Shown here one piece after another: positions 8,964 to 18,314 of a stretch of 64,000 nucleotides of DNA. The DNA is from Onthomorpha sp937906975 (GTDB lineage: Bacteria > Bacteroidota > Bacteroidia > Bacteroidales > P3). The DNA lies in contig JAZLDH010000005.1 of assembly GCA_045614605.1 (NCBI GenBank), forward strand, positions 62,001 to 126,000. The letters are read 5' to 3'. The number at the start of each line of letters is the position of its first letter. The first letter of the stretch is position 1. Under the pieces are notes generated by a model. It was not told the DNA's origin. It searched no databases and saw nothing but the letters and a program-made list of their open reading frames with translations. A program made the position numbers and the translations under genes.

Positions 8964-9419
8964 ATGAAAAAATTAAAGTTTTTATTTCTTGCCTTATCTT
9001 TATCTATGTTTTTTTCGTGTATAGATAGGGAAGAGTATTTAGATGAGATGATTTATAATGTGAAAAATTATACTGCTTCAACTCTGCACGTTTCTCTTTT
9101 AAGTGGCTATGAGTATAATTATAGGGAAGCTATAGTTTATCCTGGGCATACAGCATTTTTGCATTCTGCTTTTAGTTATAATAATCCTTGTTTCGGATTT
9201 GATGAAGGATTATTTGAATATGATTCTTGTGTTGTAAGATTAAACGATGCGCAAGGAGAGATTGTGAAAATTTGGACAAAGGAAGAGAGTTGCTCTCAGG
9301 ATAGAAATTTCTTTAAACAAAGTTTGTGGCAATCCAAACGCATTGATATATATTCTATCTCAACAGAATTTACATTTACTTTAAAAGAAGAAGATTTTAT
9401 AGTTAATTCTAATAATTAA
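8964..9419 (+). CDS. Small lipoprotein, unknown function (paralog 2)
   Basis: This 151-residue lipoprotein has signal MKKLKFLFLALSLSMFFSC. ATG at 8964 is preferred over a TTG two codons upstream. It shares YDSCVV, a GEIVKIW segment and an FFKQSLW segment with its upstream neighbour, so the two are tandem paralogs 11 bases apart. No known domain is recognised. An outer-membrane or periplasmic location is inferred from the lipobox only. Confidence 0.7.
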   Translation: MKKLKFLFLALSLSMFFSCIDREEYLDEMIYNVKNYTASTLHVSLLSGYEYNYREAIVYPGHTAFLHSAFSYNNPCFGFDEGLFEYDSCVVRLNDAQGEIVKIWTKEESCSQDRNFFKQSLWQSKRIDIYSISTEFTFTLKEEDFIVNSNN

Positions 9420-9495
9420 AAAAAGGAGATTTTCAAGACTGAAAGTAGGTTTTATAATTTATTTTTTGTATCTTCGAAAAACAATCATAGAAATT

Positions 9496-10491
9496 ATGTT
9501 ACAAGAAATACAATTCATTTTATATAATCTACCTAATGAAGATGCAAATGTACAAGTAATTGTCAGAGATGAAACACTTTGGTGTACGCAAAAGGCAATG
9601 GCAAAACTTTTTGGGGTAGATAGAACAGTGATTTCAAAACATCTTAAAAATATATTTGAATCTCTTGAATTAGAACAAGATTCAGTATGTGCAAAATTTG
9701 CACATACTGCTGAAGATGGTAAGGTTTATAATACTCAATTTTATTCTCTTGATGTTATTATCTCTGTTGGTTATCGTGTAAACTCAGTTAAAGCTACTAA
9801 TTTTAGGATTTGGGCAACAAAGGTATTGAAAGAGTTTATTCAAAAAGGGTTTGCTCTTGATGATGAACGATTAAAACAAGGTAAAACTACTTTTGGAGTA
9901 GATTATTTCCAAGAGTTGCTCGAAAGAATACGTTCTATTAGAGCGAGTGAACGAAGAATATGGCAAAAAATTACAGATATATATGCTGAATGTAGTGTTG
10001 ATTATGATAAAAATGCGATTACTACAAAGGATTTTTATGCTATGATTCAAAATCGTTTTCATTATGCTATTACAGGTCAAACAGCTGCTGAGATTGTTTA
10101 TTACAATGCTGATCATAATAAAGAGAATATGGGCTTGACTACATGGAAAAATTCTCCGAATGGGCGTATATTGAAATCTGATGTAACAATTGCAAAAAAT
10201 TATCTTCAAGAGAAAGAAATTAAAAGCTTAGAACGTGCAGTATCTGCTTATTTTGATTATATAGAAAGTCTTATTGAACGTCAAAATGTTTTCAATATGG
10301 AACAATTTGCCGAAAGTGTTAATAAGTTTTTGGCGTTTATGGATTATAGGATTTTGCCTGATAAAGGGAATGTTTCAGCTGAGCAAGCAAAAATTAAAGC
10401 AGAACAAGAGTATGATATATTTAATAAAACACAAATAATAAATTCGGATTTTGATATACAGCTAAAAAGGTTTTTAAACGAGATAGATTGA
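9496..10491 (+). CDS. RhuM family protein (Fic/DOC-associated virulence RhuM type)
   Basis: This protein of about 331 residues belongs to the RhuM family, first noted in a Salmonella pathogenicity island; its biochemical role is unknown. The N-terminal part (WCTQKAMAKLFGVDRTVISKHLKN) looks like a winged or helix-turn-helix DNA-binding region, followed by the conserved YSLDVIISVGYRVNS and FRIWATKVLKEFI segments. ATG 9496 is chosen; a TTG 30 bases upstream lies in the likely promoter (TATCTTCG). Family members are patchily distributed and often on islands, so recent gain is possible. A strong terminator follows. Confidence 0.82.
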   Translation: MLQEIQFILYNLPNEDANVQVIVRDETLWCTQKAMAKLFGVDRTVISKHLKNIFESLELEQDSVCAKFAHTAEDGKVYNTQFYSLDVIISVGYRVNSVKATNFRIWATKVLKEFIQKGFALDDERLKQGKTTFGVDYFQELLERIRSIRASERRIWQKITDIYAECSVDYDKNAITTKDFYAMIQNRFHYAITGQTAAEIVYYNADHNKENMGLTTWKNSPNGRILKSDVTIAKNYLQEKEIKSLERAVSAYFDYIESLIERQNVFNMEQFAESVNKFLAFMDYRILPDKGNVSAEQAKIKAEQEYDIFNKTQIINSDFDIQLKRFLNEID

Positions 10492-10500
10492 GTTTATATT

Positions 10501-10533
10501 AAAAGAGCAACGTTATCATAACGTTGCTCTTTT
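10501..10533. terminator. Bidirectional hairpin terminator
   Basis: A perfect 16-bp inverted repeat (AAAAGAGCAACGTTAT and its complement around one C) lies between the convergent RhuM gene and the efflux operon. A tracts on one side and T tracts on the other allow it to work in both directions. Confidence 0.85.
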
Positions 10534-10546
10534 CCTTTTATCTTTG

Positions 10547-10837
10547 TTATACGTCTATTGTTTCCCAAAAGAATATTCTTAAACCTTGTTCTGGTGCTGA
10601 GTTGTCTAAGGCTTGTATTCTTTTTTTAAGGATAGGGGCGATGTTGTCATCGACTATGCAAAGTGTTGCCATGTTTTTTGCAGGCCAAGCGTGAGAACCT
10701 AAGTGTGGTTCTCCCGTTTTTGAGCCTCTTCCTTGTATATCTTGCCAGCGTGTGTATCCTCTGATGGATAATTGATGTAAAATGTTTTCTACATCTTGCA
10801 CATGGGCTTGGTTATATGCTATAAATGCTGCTTTCAT
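10547..10837 (-). CDS. PII-like small protein at the end of the efflux operon
   Basis: This 96-residue protein has a PII/CutA-like layout: a short beta-alpha-beta start, then a loop-like GRGSKTGEPHLGSHAWP segment, then a hydrophobic strand (NMATLCIVDD) and a final helix and strand. PII-like proteins bind nucleotides or metals and regulate transporters. It is separated by four bases from the RND pump gene and is the last gene of that operon. A role in controlling or sensing for the pump is inferred from position only. The family assignment rests on pattern, not on a search. Confidence 0.55.
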   Translation of the reverse strand: MKAAFIAYNQAHVQDVENILHQLSIRGYTRWQDIQGRGSKTGEPHLGSHAWPAKNMATLCIVDDNIAPILKKRIQALDNSAPEQGLRIFFWETIDV

Positions 10838-10841
10838 CTTA

Positions 10842-13800
10842 TTATTCTTTTACTGTTCTACGACTTAAATGTAATGAGTGTTTCTTTCTGTAAGATTTTA
10901 CTTCTCTTGATGCAAACCAACCATAGACTGTTGGAATGATTACAAGGGTTACAAGTGTGGAAACGGTCAATCCTCCTACGATTGCTATACCCATTGGTTG
11001 CCAAAGTTCACTTCCTTCTCCAATTCCCATAGCCATAGGCACCATACCAAGGATTGTGGTTGCCGAAGTCATAAGTACAGGACGTAGTCTTGATTTTCCT
11101 CCTGATATAATGGCTTGGCTGATTCCCATTCCTCTTTCTCGGTTAAGGTTTATGTAGTCCACAAGTACGATACCGTTCTTTACAACTATACCTACAAGCA
11201 TTACGCCTCCGATTAAAGACATTAGGTTAAGTGTTTCGCCTGTCATGAATAGTGAAAGTATCAATCCTACGAATGCAAACGGAACTGAGAACATTATAAT
11301 GAATGGATAGCGTAGTGATTCAAACTGTGCTGCCATTACGATATAGACTAACAATAGGATTAGGACTAATAGTAATCCCATATCGCCAAAGGATTCTTGT
11401 TGGTCTTCAAATGAACCTCCTATTTGCGTTCCTATTTCTACTGGAATGTCCATTTTGTCAAGTTCGCTTTGTATGCTTGCTACTGCAACGTCAAGAGTTG
11501 TTCCGTAAAGTGTTGCTGTTACTTTTACGATTCTTTCTCTGTCTTGACGTTTTATTGATGGTGGTGATTGTCTTTCTACAACTTGTGCTACTTCGCTTAG
11601 TCTTATTGCTTTTCCTTGTGTGTTGTAGATTAAGATGTTTTCAATATCTTCTATTGATTGACGGTGTGCTCTGTCGTTTCTTATCTTAATTTTGTATTCT
11701 TCTCCGTCTTCACGGAAAATTGATGCAGTCATACCGTTCATTCTGTTACGAACATAGGTAGATGCTGTAGCAACGTTCAATCCGTTCAAAGCAAGTTTTT
11801 CTCTATCGAACTCTATTTGGAATTGAGGTTTGTAGTCTTCTCTGTCGATTCTTACGTCCTTTAATCCTTCTATGTTTTCCATAGAGTGTTTTACGTCTTC
11901 GGCAATTTTTTCTGTTACTGCAAAGTCGTAACCAAAGATTTCAACATCGATTGTACTACCAGATGTCATTCCGCCACCGCCACCTGCTGATACGTTAAAC
12001 TTGTTTACTTCTGTGTAAGAGCCGATTTCTTTTCTTAATTGTTCGGCTACTGCAAACATATCTCTGTCTCTTTCTTCTAAGTCTTTAAGTCTAAGACGGA
12101 ATGATATGTAGTTACTTCCAGAAGCATTCATCATTGCAAATGAGTTGTTGTCATCATCTGATGGTGTGCCGACTGTGTATGTGAATGATTTCTTTTCTGG
12201 TACTTTTTCTGCTATTGCTTTTTCTAAACGTACTGCTATTTCTTTTGCTCTCTCTACATTGGCTCCCGAAGGTAGTTCTATACTTCCTGTTATCTGTCCG
12301 TTGTCCGAAGCTGGTATGAACTCTGTTCCTAAACGTGTTGCCATAACTATTGAAATCACAAAGATTGCAATAGCGATTATAACAGTAATTCCTTTATGAC
12401 GTACTGCCCATGTTAGAAGTCTTTCATAAGCATTGTCAAGTTTGTCTAATCCTCTTTTTATTGGAGTGTATATTGTTTTGAATACTTTGTTGTGTTTTTT
12501 GTCTTTTTCTCTCTTTAAAAGCAATGAACACATCATTGGAGTAAGTGTAAGGGCTGATGCAGTAGATACTATCATTATGATACAAATCATCCATCCTAAT
12601 TGCTTGAACATTATACCTGCCATTCCACCCATCATTGTGAATGGGAAGAATACCGCAAGCAATGTAAGGGTTGTGGCAATTACGGCAACGGCTACTTCAT
12701 TTGTTCCGTAAATTGATGCTTCTTTTGGTTTACTTCCGCGTTCTATGTGTGTGGTTACGTTTTCCAAAACAACGATTGCGTCATCGACCACCATACCTAA
12801 GGCAATGGAGAGGGCAGACATTGATATGATGTTGATAGTGTTACCTGTTATTAAAAGATATATGAAAGATGCGATAAGGGCAACAGGAATTGTTACCATA
12901 ATGATAATGGTTGCTCTCCATTCTCCAAGGAAGAATAAAACAACTATTACAACGAATAAACAAGCAAGCACAAAGGTTTCAACCAATGAACTGATTGAGT
13001 TTTCGATGTTGTCAGTTGTATTCATCACTTCTTCTAAATGAATATCTTTTGGAAGGTTCTTTTGGATTTGAGGAAGTTCTGCTCTGATTTTTTTCATAAC
13101 TTCCACAGAGTTTGCACCTGTTTGTTTTTGGATTACTATGGTTGCTCCTTTTACTCCATTAACATAACTTTCTTGTGCTTTTTCTTGGATTGTGTCGCTA
13201 ACGTATGCAACGTCTCTTAAAAAGATATTTTTTCCGCCATAGTTAGCTACAACTATGTTGTTTAAGAGTTCGCTTTCTTTTATTTCACCTTCTATACGTA
13301 AAGAATAGGTTTCGCTTCCTACGTCAATGTTTCCTCCTGGTGTGTTTACGTTTTCTGTTGCAACGGCTGAGCCTATTTGTTCTACTGTAAGGTTGTAGGC
13401 TTCTAATTTATTAGGATCGCAATTTACTACTATCTCTCTTTGTGGTGCTCCTGAGATTGACACTGAACCAACTCCGTTAATTCTATTCAAAGGATTAGCA
13501 ACAGCATCGTCTAATATCTTATAAAGAGCAGCAGTGCTTTCATGTGAAGTCGCAGACAAGATTGCAATCGGCATCATGTCGGTAGAAATTTTGAGAATCA
13601 TAGGATTAGAACAGCCATCTGGTAAGGCTTGTTTTACTAACTCTATTTTATCTCGCATATCGTTTACTGCGTCATCTATATCTATACCCCAATTAAATTC
13701 ACAACCGATAATTGCTGTGTTTTCTTTTGAGGTGGAGGTAAGTTCTTTTAAATCGCTGACTGTACTCAAAGCACTCTCCATTACTTTCGTTACGTTGTTT

Positions 13801-13979
13801 TCAACGTCTTCGGCACTTGCTCCTGGATATGATACAATTACATACGCCTGATTCATTTCTATTTCAGGCATTTGGTCAATGGAAAGTTTGCTTAATGAAA
13901 ATAAGCCTAAAACTATTATCGCTACGAATATAAGCGAAGTGGTTATTGGCCTTTTAACCGAGGTTTCGTATATTTTCAT
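10842..13979 (-). CDS. RND multidrug efflux permease (HAE1/AcrB type)
   Basis: This 1045-residue inner-membrane proton-driven pump has the AcrB layout: a first membrane helix at the N-terminus (SLIFVAIIVLGLFSLSKL), a large periplasmic domain, and helices 2-6 including IALGMVVDDAIVVLENV with the paired Asp of the proton relay. A second periplasmic domain and the final six-helix bundle follow. Full length is normal. Substrates are not predictable; HAE1-type features point to hydrophobic compounds rather than metals. It works with the adaptor and outer-membrane channel encoded directly upstream on the same strand. Confidence 0.93.
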   Translation of the reverse strand: MKIYETSVKRPITTSLIFVAIIVLGLFSLSKLSIDQMPEIEMNQAYVIVSYPGASAEDVENNVTKVMESALSTVSDLKELTSTSKENTAIIGCEFNWGIDIDDAVNDMRDKIELVKQALPDGCSNPMILKISTDMMPIAILSATSHESTAALYKILDDAVANPLNRINGVGSVSISGAPQREIVVNCDPNKLEAYNLTVEQIGSAVATENVNTPGGNIDVGSETYSLRIEGEIKESELLNNIVVANYGGKNIFLRDVAYVSDTIQEKAQESYVNGVKGATIVIQKQTGANSVEVMKKIRAELPQIQKNLPKDIHLEEVMNTTDNIENSISSLVETFVLACLFVVIVVLFFLGEWRATIIIMVTIPVALIASFIYLLITGNTINIISMSALSIALGMVVDDAIVVLENVTTHIERGSKPKEASIYGTNEVAVAVIATTLTLLAVFFPFTMMGGMAGIMFKQLGWMICIIMIVSTASALTLTPMMCSLLLKREKDKKHNKVFKTIYTPIKRGLDKLDNAYERLLTWAVRHKGITVIIAIAIFVISIVMATRLGTEFIPASDNGQITGSIELPSGANVERAKEIAVRLEKAIAEKVPEKKSFTYTVGTPSDDDNNSFAMMNASGSNYISFRLRLKDLEERDRDMFAVAEQLRKEIGSYTEVNKFNVSAGGGGGMTSGSTIDVEIFGYDFAVTEKIAEDVKHSMENIEGLKDVRIDREDYKPQFQIEFDREKLALNGLNVATASTYVRNRMNGMTASIFREDGEEYKIKIRNDRAHRQSIEDIENILIYNTQGKAIRLSEVAQVVERQSPPSIKRQDRERIVKVTATLYGTTLDVAVASIQSELDKMDIPVEIGTQIGGSFEDQQESFGDMGLLLVLILLLVYIVMAAQFESLRYPFIIMFSVPFAFVGLILSLFMTGETLNLMSLIGGVMLVGIVVKNGIVLVDYINLNRERGMGISQAIISGGKSRLRPVLMTSATTILGMVPMAMGIGEGSELWQPMGIAIVGGLTVSTLVTLVIIPTVYGWFASREVKSYRKKHSLHLSRRTVKE

Positions 13980-14004
13980 GTTGTTTTCTTTTTGTTTTAG
14001 TGTT

Positions 14005-15015
14005 TTATTTTATAACCTCTACTTTTGTTCCGTCCATTAATTTAGACTGTCCTGAGATTACTACGTTTTCTCCGTCAGATACTCCGCTTATAACTTCTAT
14101 TTTGTCTTCAAGTCTTCTTCCTAATTCTACTTTACGATATTCAACTACGCCATTCTTTTCTACGAAAACGTATTTGTCATTTGAACCTGATTGTTTAACA
14201 ACGGCTTTGTCAGAAACCATTATTGTAGATGCCTTTCCAAGATTTAATTCTACTCTTCCGAACATTCCAGGTTTTAGTTTAGAGTTTTGATTCTTTACGT
14301 TTACCTCACAAGTGAAAGTACGTGTAAGAGGGTCTATTGTTGGATAGATTAAAGATACTGTTCCTGCAAATTCTTCTTCGCCAAAAATTTCTGTTTTTGC
14401 AACAACTTGCATTCCTTTCTTTACATTTGTATAGAAACTTTCAGGAATATTGATTTTTAACTTAACAGGATTGATTTGCATTACTTGTAAAATTGGTTGG
14501 CTTGCAGCAACGTCGCCGTTATCAAAGTTTCTTGCTGTAACAATTCCGTTGATTGGAGATGTAAGGTAAATATTGTCTTTTAGATTTTCTGCACTTTTCT
14601 TTGCAACATCGTATTGCATTTGCATTTGGTCAAGTTGTTGCTTGCTAACTCCACCAGATTGGTAAAGAGTCTTTATTCTTTCTAATTCTATTTTAAGGTT
14701 GTCTAATTGTGCAAGCGTAGTAGTTAATTGTGTGCTTTCCATTTTTACGAGTTGTTGGCCTTTTTTCACAACATCTCCTACTTCAACCATTATTTTTTCT
14801 ATTCTTGTTCCTCCCGCTGAGGTGATATAGTTTTTCACTGCTGCCTCTACGGTTGTAGAAAACTCATATATTCTGTCTATTTCTTGGCTTTGTGCAAGCT
14901 CTGTCTTTACTTTAAAAACATCTGCTGTCTTTTGAGTTGTTTCTTGTGCTTCTTTTTTTGAACAACCTATCGCTATTAACGATATTATACTTAAGAAATA
15001 AATTGCTTTCTTCAT
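14005..15015 (-). CDS. RND efflux periplasmic adaptor (membrane fusion lipoprotein)
   Basis: This 336-residue adaptor joins the pump to the outer-membrane channel. The signal ends in a lipobox (LIAIGC, Cys at residue 18). The biotinyl-lipoyl halves (EVGDVVKKGQQLVKME and TSPINGIVTARNFDNGD) flank a coiled-coil hairpin of about residues 95-145, followed by the beta-barrel and membrane-proximal domains. It lies between the pump and channel genes of one operon. Confidence 0.92.
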   Translation of the reverse strand: MKKAIYFLSIISLIAIGCSKKEAQETTQKTADVFKVKTELAQSQEIDRIYEFSTTVEAAVKNYITSAGGTRIEKIMVEVGDVVKKGQQLVKMESTQLTTTLAQLDNLKIELERIKTLYQSGGVSKQQLDQMQMQYDVAKKSAENLKDNIYLTSPINGIVTARNFDNGDVAASQPILQVMQINPVKLKINIPESFYTNVKKGMQVVAKTEIFGEEEFAGTVSLIYPTIDPLTRTFTCEVNVKNQNSKLKPGMFGRVELNLGKASTIMVSDKAVVKQSGSNDKYVFVEKNGVVEYRKVELGRRLEDKIEVISGVSDGENVVISGQSKLMDGTKVEVIK

Positions 15016-15049
15016 TGTTTTAATTTGTTTTTTTATGTTCTTAAATTAT

Positions 15050-16405
15050 TTATTCTTTTCCTAATACTTTTTCTAAATTGTTTTGTGCTATTAAATAGTC
15101 ATACAATGATTGTTGATAAGTAAGATTTGCTTGTGTCATTGATAACTCACTGTCGTTTAGCTCTAAAATAGTTCCTGTTCCGGTATTGTAACGTACTTTT
15201 GCTATTTCATAACCTCTTTCTGCTTGTTTGATAGCGTCTTTGTTTGCTTCCAATTGTTCTTTGGCAGCTTTCATACTATTGATTGCGGCTTGGATTTGCA
15301 AATCTATGCCTTCTTTAAGATATTCTTTTTGTAATTGTAATTCTTGTAAAGAAATCTTTAATTGTTTTGCTTTGTTTACAACTGTACGTCCGTTAAAGAT
15401 TGGAATATTCAATTGCAATCCAACAGCAGCACTACCAACCCAATTGTAATCTGCGAATTTAAAGTCATCGGCTTGTGTTAAATAAGAATATTGTCCGAAA
15501 GCCGATAAAGAAGGAATGTGTTGTGAGTTTACTAATCTAAGGGAATTTTGTAGGCTTATGATATTCAAATCCATTTGTCTTAAATCAGAGTTGTATTCTG
15601 TTGGGTTTTCAGTTAGATTTATTGTTGTTACTCTATTAGAAAAGTCTTCTAAGTTTTCTTTCAATACAATTTCTTGCTCGGTTGGAAGAGATAGAATCAT
15701 TTTTAATTGCAAAATAGATAACTCTAAGCCATTTTTTGCATTGATGTAAGTTGGATTCAAATTGTTTACTTGCACTTGCGCTCTGATGTAATCATATTCT
15801 GAAACCAATCCTTGTTCGTAAGAGGCTTTTGTTGATTTTAAAGTTTCGTTTGCGTTATTGATACTTCTCTCTAATACACTTAAACTGTTTTTTGCTAATA
15901 ATACTGCATAGTAAGCATCTTTTACTTGTTTTGTCATGTCAATTTTTGACGCTCTTGATTGTTCTATTATTAGGTCTATTTCATTTTGTTTGCTTTTTAT
16001 TTGTTCCCAAAGCGAGAAGTTTACAAGTGGAAGAGCAGCTGAAACAGTTGCAGTATAGGAGTTTTTATATCCTATTTCCATGTACTTCGCCCCGCCCATC
16101 ATTGCGGAAAAACTCTCTGGCATAAACATAACGGATTTCATTATGTTGTTGGTGTATTGACCAGATGCCGAAAGCGATGGAAGCAAGTTGCCTAAAGTTT
16201 CCTTTTTGCTATAATCCACTCTTTGAATTTCAAGTTCTGCAATCTTTATTGTTGGGTTGTTGTTATGGGCAATGCTTAATGCTGTTTCCAAGTCCAATTC
16301 TAATTTTTGCGAACTTAATTCTGCTTGGCTATTTGCGGTTTGTGTTAGTAAAAACAAACTGATAGCAAACGCAAATTTAATAGTCGAAAATTTCTTTTTT
16401 ACCAT
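15050..16405 (-). CDS. TolC-family outer membrane efflux channel
   Basis: This 451-residue protein has signal peptide MVKKKFSTIKFAFAISLFLL and the repeated helical pattern of TolC/OprM proteins. Family segments such as EQGLVSEYDYIRAQVQ and the C-terminal RYNTGTGTILELNDSELSM are clear. It forms the outer-membrane exit of the tripartite pump and is the first gene of the four-gene operon (channel, adaptor, pump, PII-like). The 90 bases upstream hold a possible weak promoter (complement of CAAAAACGATA near 16450), which deviates from the consensus. Confidence 0.92.
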   Translation of the reverse strand: MVKKKFSTIKFAFAISLFLLTQTANSQAELSSQKLELDLETALSIAHNNNPTIKIAELEIQRVDYSKKETLGNLLPSLSASGQYTNNIMKSVMFMPESFSAMMGGAKYMEIGYKNSYTATVSAALPLVNFSLWEQIKSKQNEIDLIIEQSRASKIDMTKQVKDAYYAVLLAKNSLSVLERSINNANETLKSTKASYEQGLVSEYDYIRAQVQVNNLNPTYINAKNGLELSILQLKMILSLPTEQEIVLKENLEDFSNRVTTINLTENPTEYNSDLRQMDLNIISLQNSLRLVNSQHIPSLSAFGQYSYLTQADDFKFADYNWVGSAAVGLQLNIPIFNGRTVVNKAKQLKISLQELQLQKEYLKEGIDLQIQAAINSMKAAKEQLEANKDAIKQAERGYEIAKVRYNTGTGTILELNDSELSMTQANLTYQQSLYDYLIAQNNLEKVLGKE

Positions 16406-16495
16406 TTTTTTATGTTTAAGTATTTTTATTATTTTCTTATTGTATCTTGCAAAAACGATAAATTGTTTCTTTTATTGCAAGTTATGATATTTTTT

Positions 16496-17599
16496 TTAAT
16501 TTCTTACATCTATTACCTTCCTTATGCCACTTCCTAAGGTGAAAAAGGAGAGTACTAAAAGCATTATTGCAATTCCTGGTGCTATTGCCATATATGCGGC
16601 ATCAAGAATTATGTATCCGTAATTTTCTTTAATGATACTTCCCCACGAAGGCATAGGTGGTTGTACTCCTAAGCCGAGAAAACTTAATCCTGCTTCTTGT
16701 AGGATTGCGCTTGCAAAGTTTGATGCTGATATAACAGTGATTGGCCCTATTATGTTTGGAAGAATGTGTTTTATTATTATTCTTCGGTTACTAAATCCTA
16801 AGGCTTTTGAAGCAGTAATGTATTCTTTTTCTTTAATACTCTTTACTTGACCTCTTACCATACGAGCAATATCTACCCACATTGTTAGACCTATTGCAAT
16901 AAACACTTGCCAAAATCCCTTGCCTAATGCAAAGGTGATAGCAACTACAAGGAGTACTGTCGGGATTGACCACACTACGTTTATCAACCACATAATTACA
17001 TTGTCAATCCAGCCTCCGAAATATCCAGCAACGGCTCCGAGTGTAATACCTATAAATAAGGAAATGATAAGTGAAATAAATCCAACTGCAATAGACACTC
17101 TTGTGCCAACAATTAATTGAGATAAAAGACAACGTCCATAACGGTCTGTTCCCAATATGTAGGTACGTTCAGAAATTCTATAATCTGAGTTTTCATCTAT
17201 TGAAATTATCTCTCCATTGTTAGGAGAATCGCCGGTATATGTTTCAACAAATTGTTTTCCCTCTTGCTTCCAATGTCTGTAAATCGGTGTTGAAATGTAT
17301 TCTGAATGAGAGCCATAGAAAAGTCTTTGAAAAAAATTATTTTCTCTTTGAAAAAATTTTTTTTCTCTTTGATTTATTTTTTTTTCTTCAAGGAAAAAAA
17401 TCTTAAAGCCTGGACTCTTTACAGCTATCTCCAAATGTTGCTCATTTGCATAAGGAGTGCTGTCGGGGCTTACGAAATATGCTCCGATGGAAAGAAAGAT
17501 GAAAATTCCTATTATTATGATACTTGTTAGACTTAACGGGTCTTTAAGTAATTTTATTAAAGGACTTTTAGAGGAATCCAAGTTCGAGTTTTGCTTCAT
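16496..17599 (-). CDS. ABC transporter permease, DppC/OppC type, with repeat-derived insertion
   Basis: This 367-residue inner-membrane permease belongs to the peptide/nickel uptake class. After the first helix (LTSIIIIGIFIFLSIGAYFV) comes a long soluble loop, then GTDRYGRCLLSQLIVGTRVS, further helices, and the EAA loop (YITASKALGFSNRRIIIKHILPN) that contacts the ATPase. The partner permease and ATPases are not in the window. The loop at about residues 70-93 contains a 7-residue repeat (INQREKK, FFQRENN, FFQRLFY) encoded by a 21-bp array of the kind found between genes elsewhere here. The start overlaps the 3' end of the MIP18-like gene by 32 bases. Confidence 0.88.
   Translation of the reverse strand: MKQNSNLDSSKSPLIKLLKDPLSLTSIIIIGIFIFLSIGAYFVSPDSTPYANEQHLEIAVKSPGFKIFFLEEKKINQREKKFFQRENNFFQRLFYGSHSEYISTPIYRHWKQEGKQFVETYTGDSPNNGEIISIDENSDYRISERTYILGTDRYGRCLLSQLIVGTRVSIAVGFISLIISLFIGITLGAVAGYFGGWIDNVIMWLINVVWSIPTVLLVVAITFALGKGFWQVFIAIGLTMWVDIARMVRGQVKSIKEKEYITASKALGFSNRRIIIKHILPNIIGPITVISASNFASAILQEAGLSFLGLGVQPPMPSWGSIIKENYGYIILDAAYMAIAPGIAIMLLVLSFFTLGSGIRKVIDVRN
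17325..17387. repeat. 21-bp-period CTTTG array inside the ABC permease gene (array 2)
   Basis: CTTTG occurs at 17325, 17346 and 17367, exactly 21 bp apart, with A and T tracts between. On the coding strand the core reads CAAAG. Because 21 is a multiple of three the array stays in frame and gives a 7-residue peptide repeat of the form (I/F)(N/F)QREKK. Confidence 0.85.
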
Positions 17600-17879
17600 C
17601 GCTTAATTTATCCATTGACCACGCAGGTTCAAAAGTTAATTGCACTTGAACATTATTTACTCCTTCGGTTTGTTTTACTGCTTCTTCAACTTCCAAAGGC
17701 AAACTCTCTGCAACAGGACAGTTAGGAGCGGTAAGAGTCATTAGAATCAACACGTCTTTATCCTCATTTATGTCAATATCATAAATTAATCCGAGTTCGT
17801 AAATATTAATAGGGATTTCAGGATCATGAATTGTTTTAAGTCTTTGAATAATTCTGTCTTTTAGAATTGCTTTTTCCAT
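17568..17879 (-). CDS. MIP18/DUF59 family Fe-S assembly factor (SufT/PaaD-like)
   Basis: This 103-residue protein of the MIP18 family is implicated in maturing iron-sulfur proteins. The hallmark HDPEIPINIYELGLIYDID is at residues 18-36, and the conserved Cys of the family lies in TAPNCPVAES. It sits four bases after sufE on the same strand, which supports an Fe-S role. Its 3' end overlaps the permease gene by 32 bases. Confidence 0.88.
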   Translation of the reverse strand: MEKAILKDRIIQRLKTIHDPEIPINIYELGLIYDIDINEDKDVLILMTLTAPNCPVAESLPLEVEEAVKQTEGVNNVQVQLTFEPAWSMDKLSDEAKLELGFL

Positions 17880-17883
17880 AATC

Positions 17884-18312
17884 TTATTGATTTTGTTTTA
17901 CACTAAATGCAAGAGCGTAAAGTTTAATTTGTTTAATCATGCTCAACAATCCGTTAGAACGAGTAGGAGAGAGGTGAGACTTTAATCCAATTTCATCAAC
18001 AAACTTTAATTCGGCTGCATATACGTCTTCTGGTTTTTGATTATTAAAAACTCTAAGCAAAAGACTTATTATACCTTTTGTTATCACAGCATCGCTATCA
18101 GCACTTATTTGCATAAGCCCCTCTTCATTAAGTTTTGCACTCACCCACACTCTCGATTGACAACCTTTTATTAGATTATTATCAGTTTTCTCCTTTTCCT
18201 CAATCATAGGACAAGAGTTACCAATCTCAATTATGTAACTATATTTGTCCATCCAATCATCAAAGTTTGCAAACTCCTCAATTATTTCTTGTTCTATTTC
18301 TTGTATGCTCAT
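17884..18312 (-). CDS. sufE: SufE-like cysteine desulfuration protein
   Basis: This 142-residue protein accepts sulfur from the cysteine desulfurase SufS for Fe-S cluster assembly. The active Cys is in LIKGCQSRVWV (about residue 50), and the C-terminal helices match the family. The GH3-like gene upstream ends two bases before it and the MIP18-like gene follows after four bases. SufS, SufB, SufC and SufD are not in the window. Confidence 0.93.
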   Translation of the reverse strand: MSIQEIEQEIIEEFANFDDWMDKYSYIIEIGNSCPMIEEKEKTDNNLIKGCQSRVWVSAKLNEEGLMQISADSDAVITKGIISLLLRVFNNQKPEDVYAAELKFVDEIGLKSHLSPTRSNGLLSMIKQIKLYALAFSVKQNQ

Positions 18313-18314
18313 AT

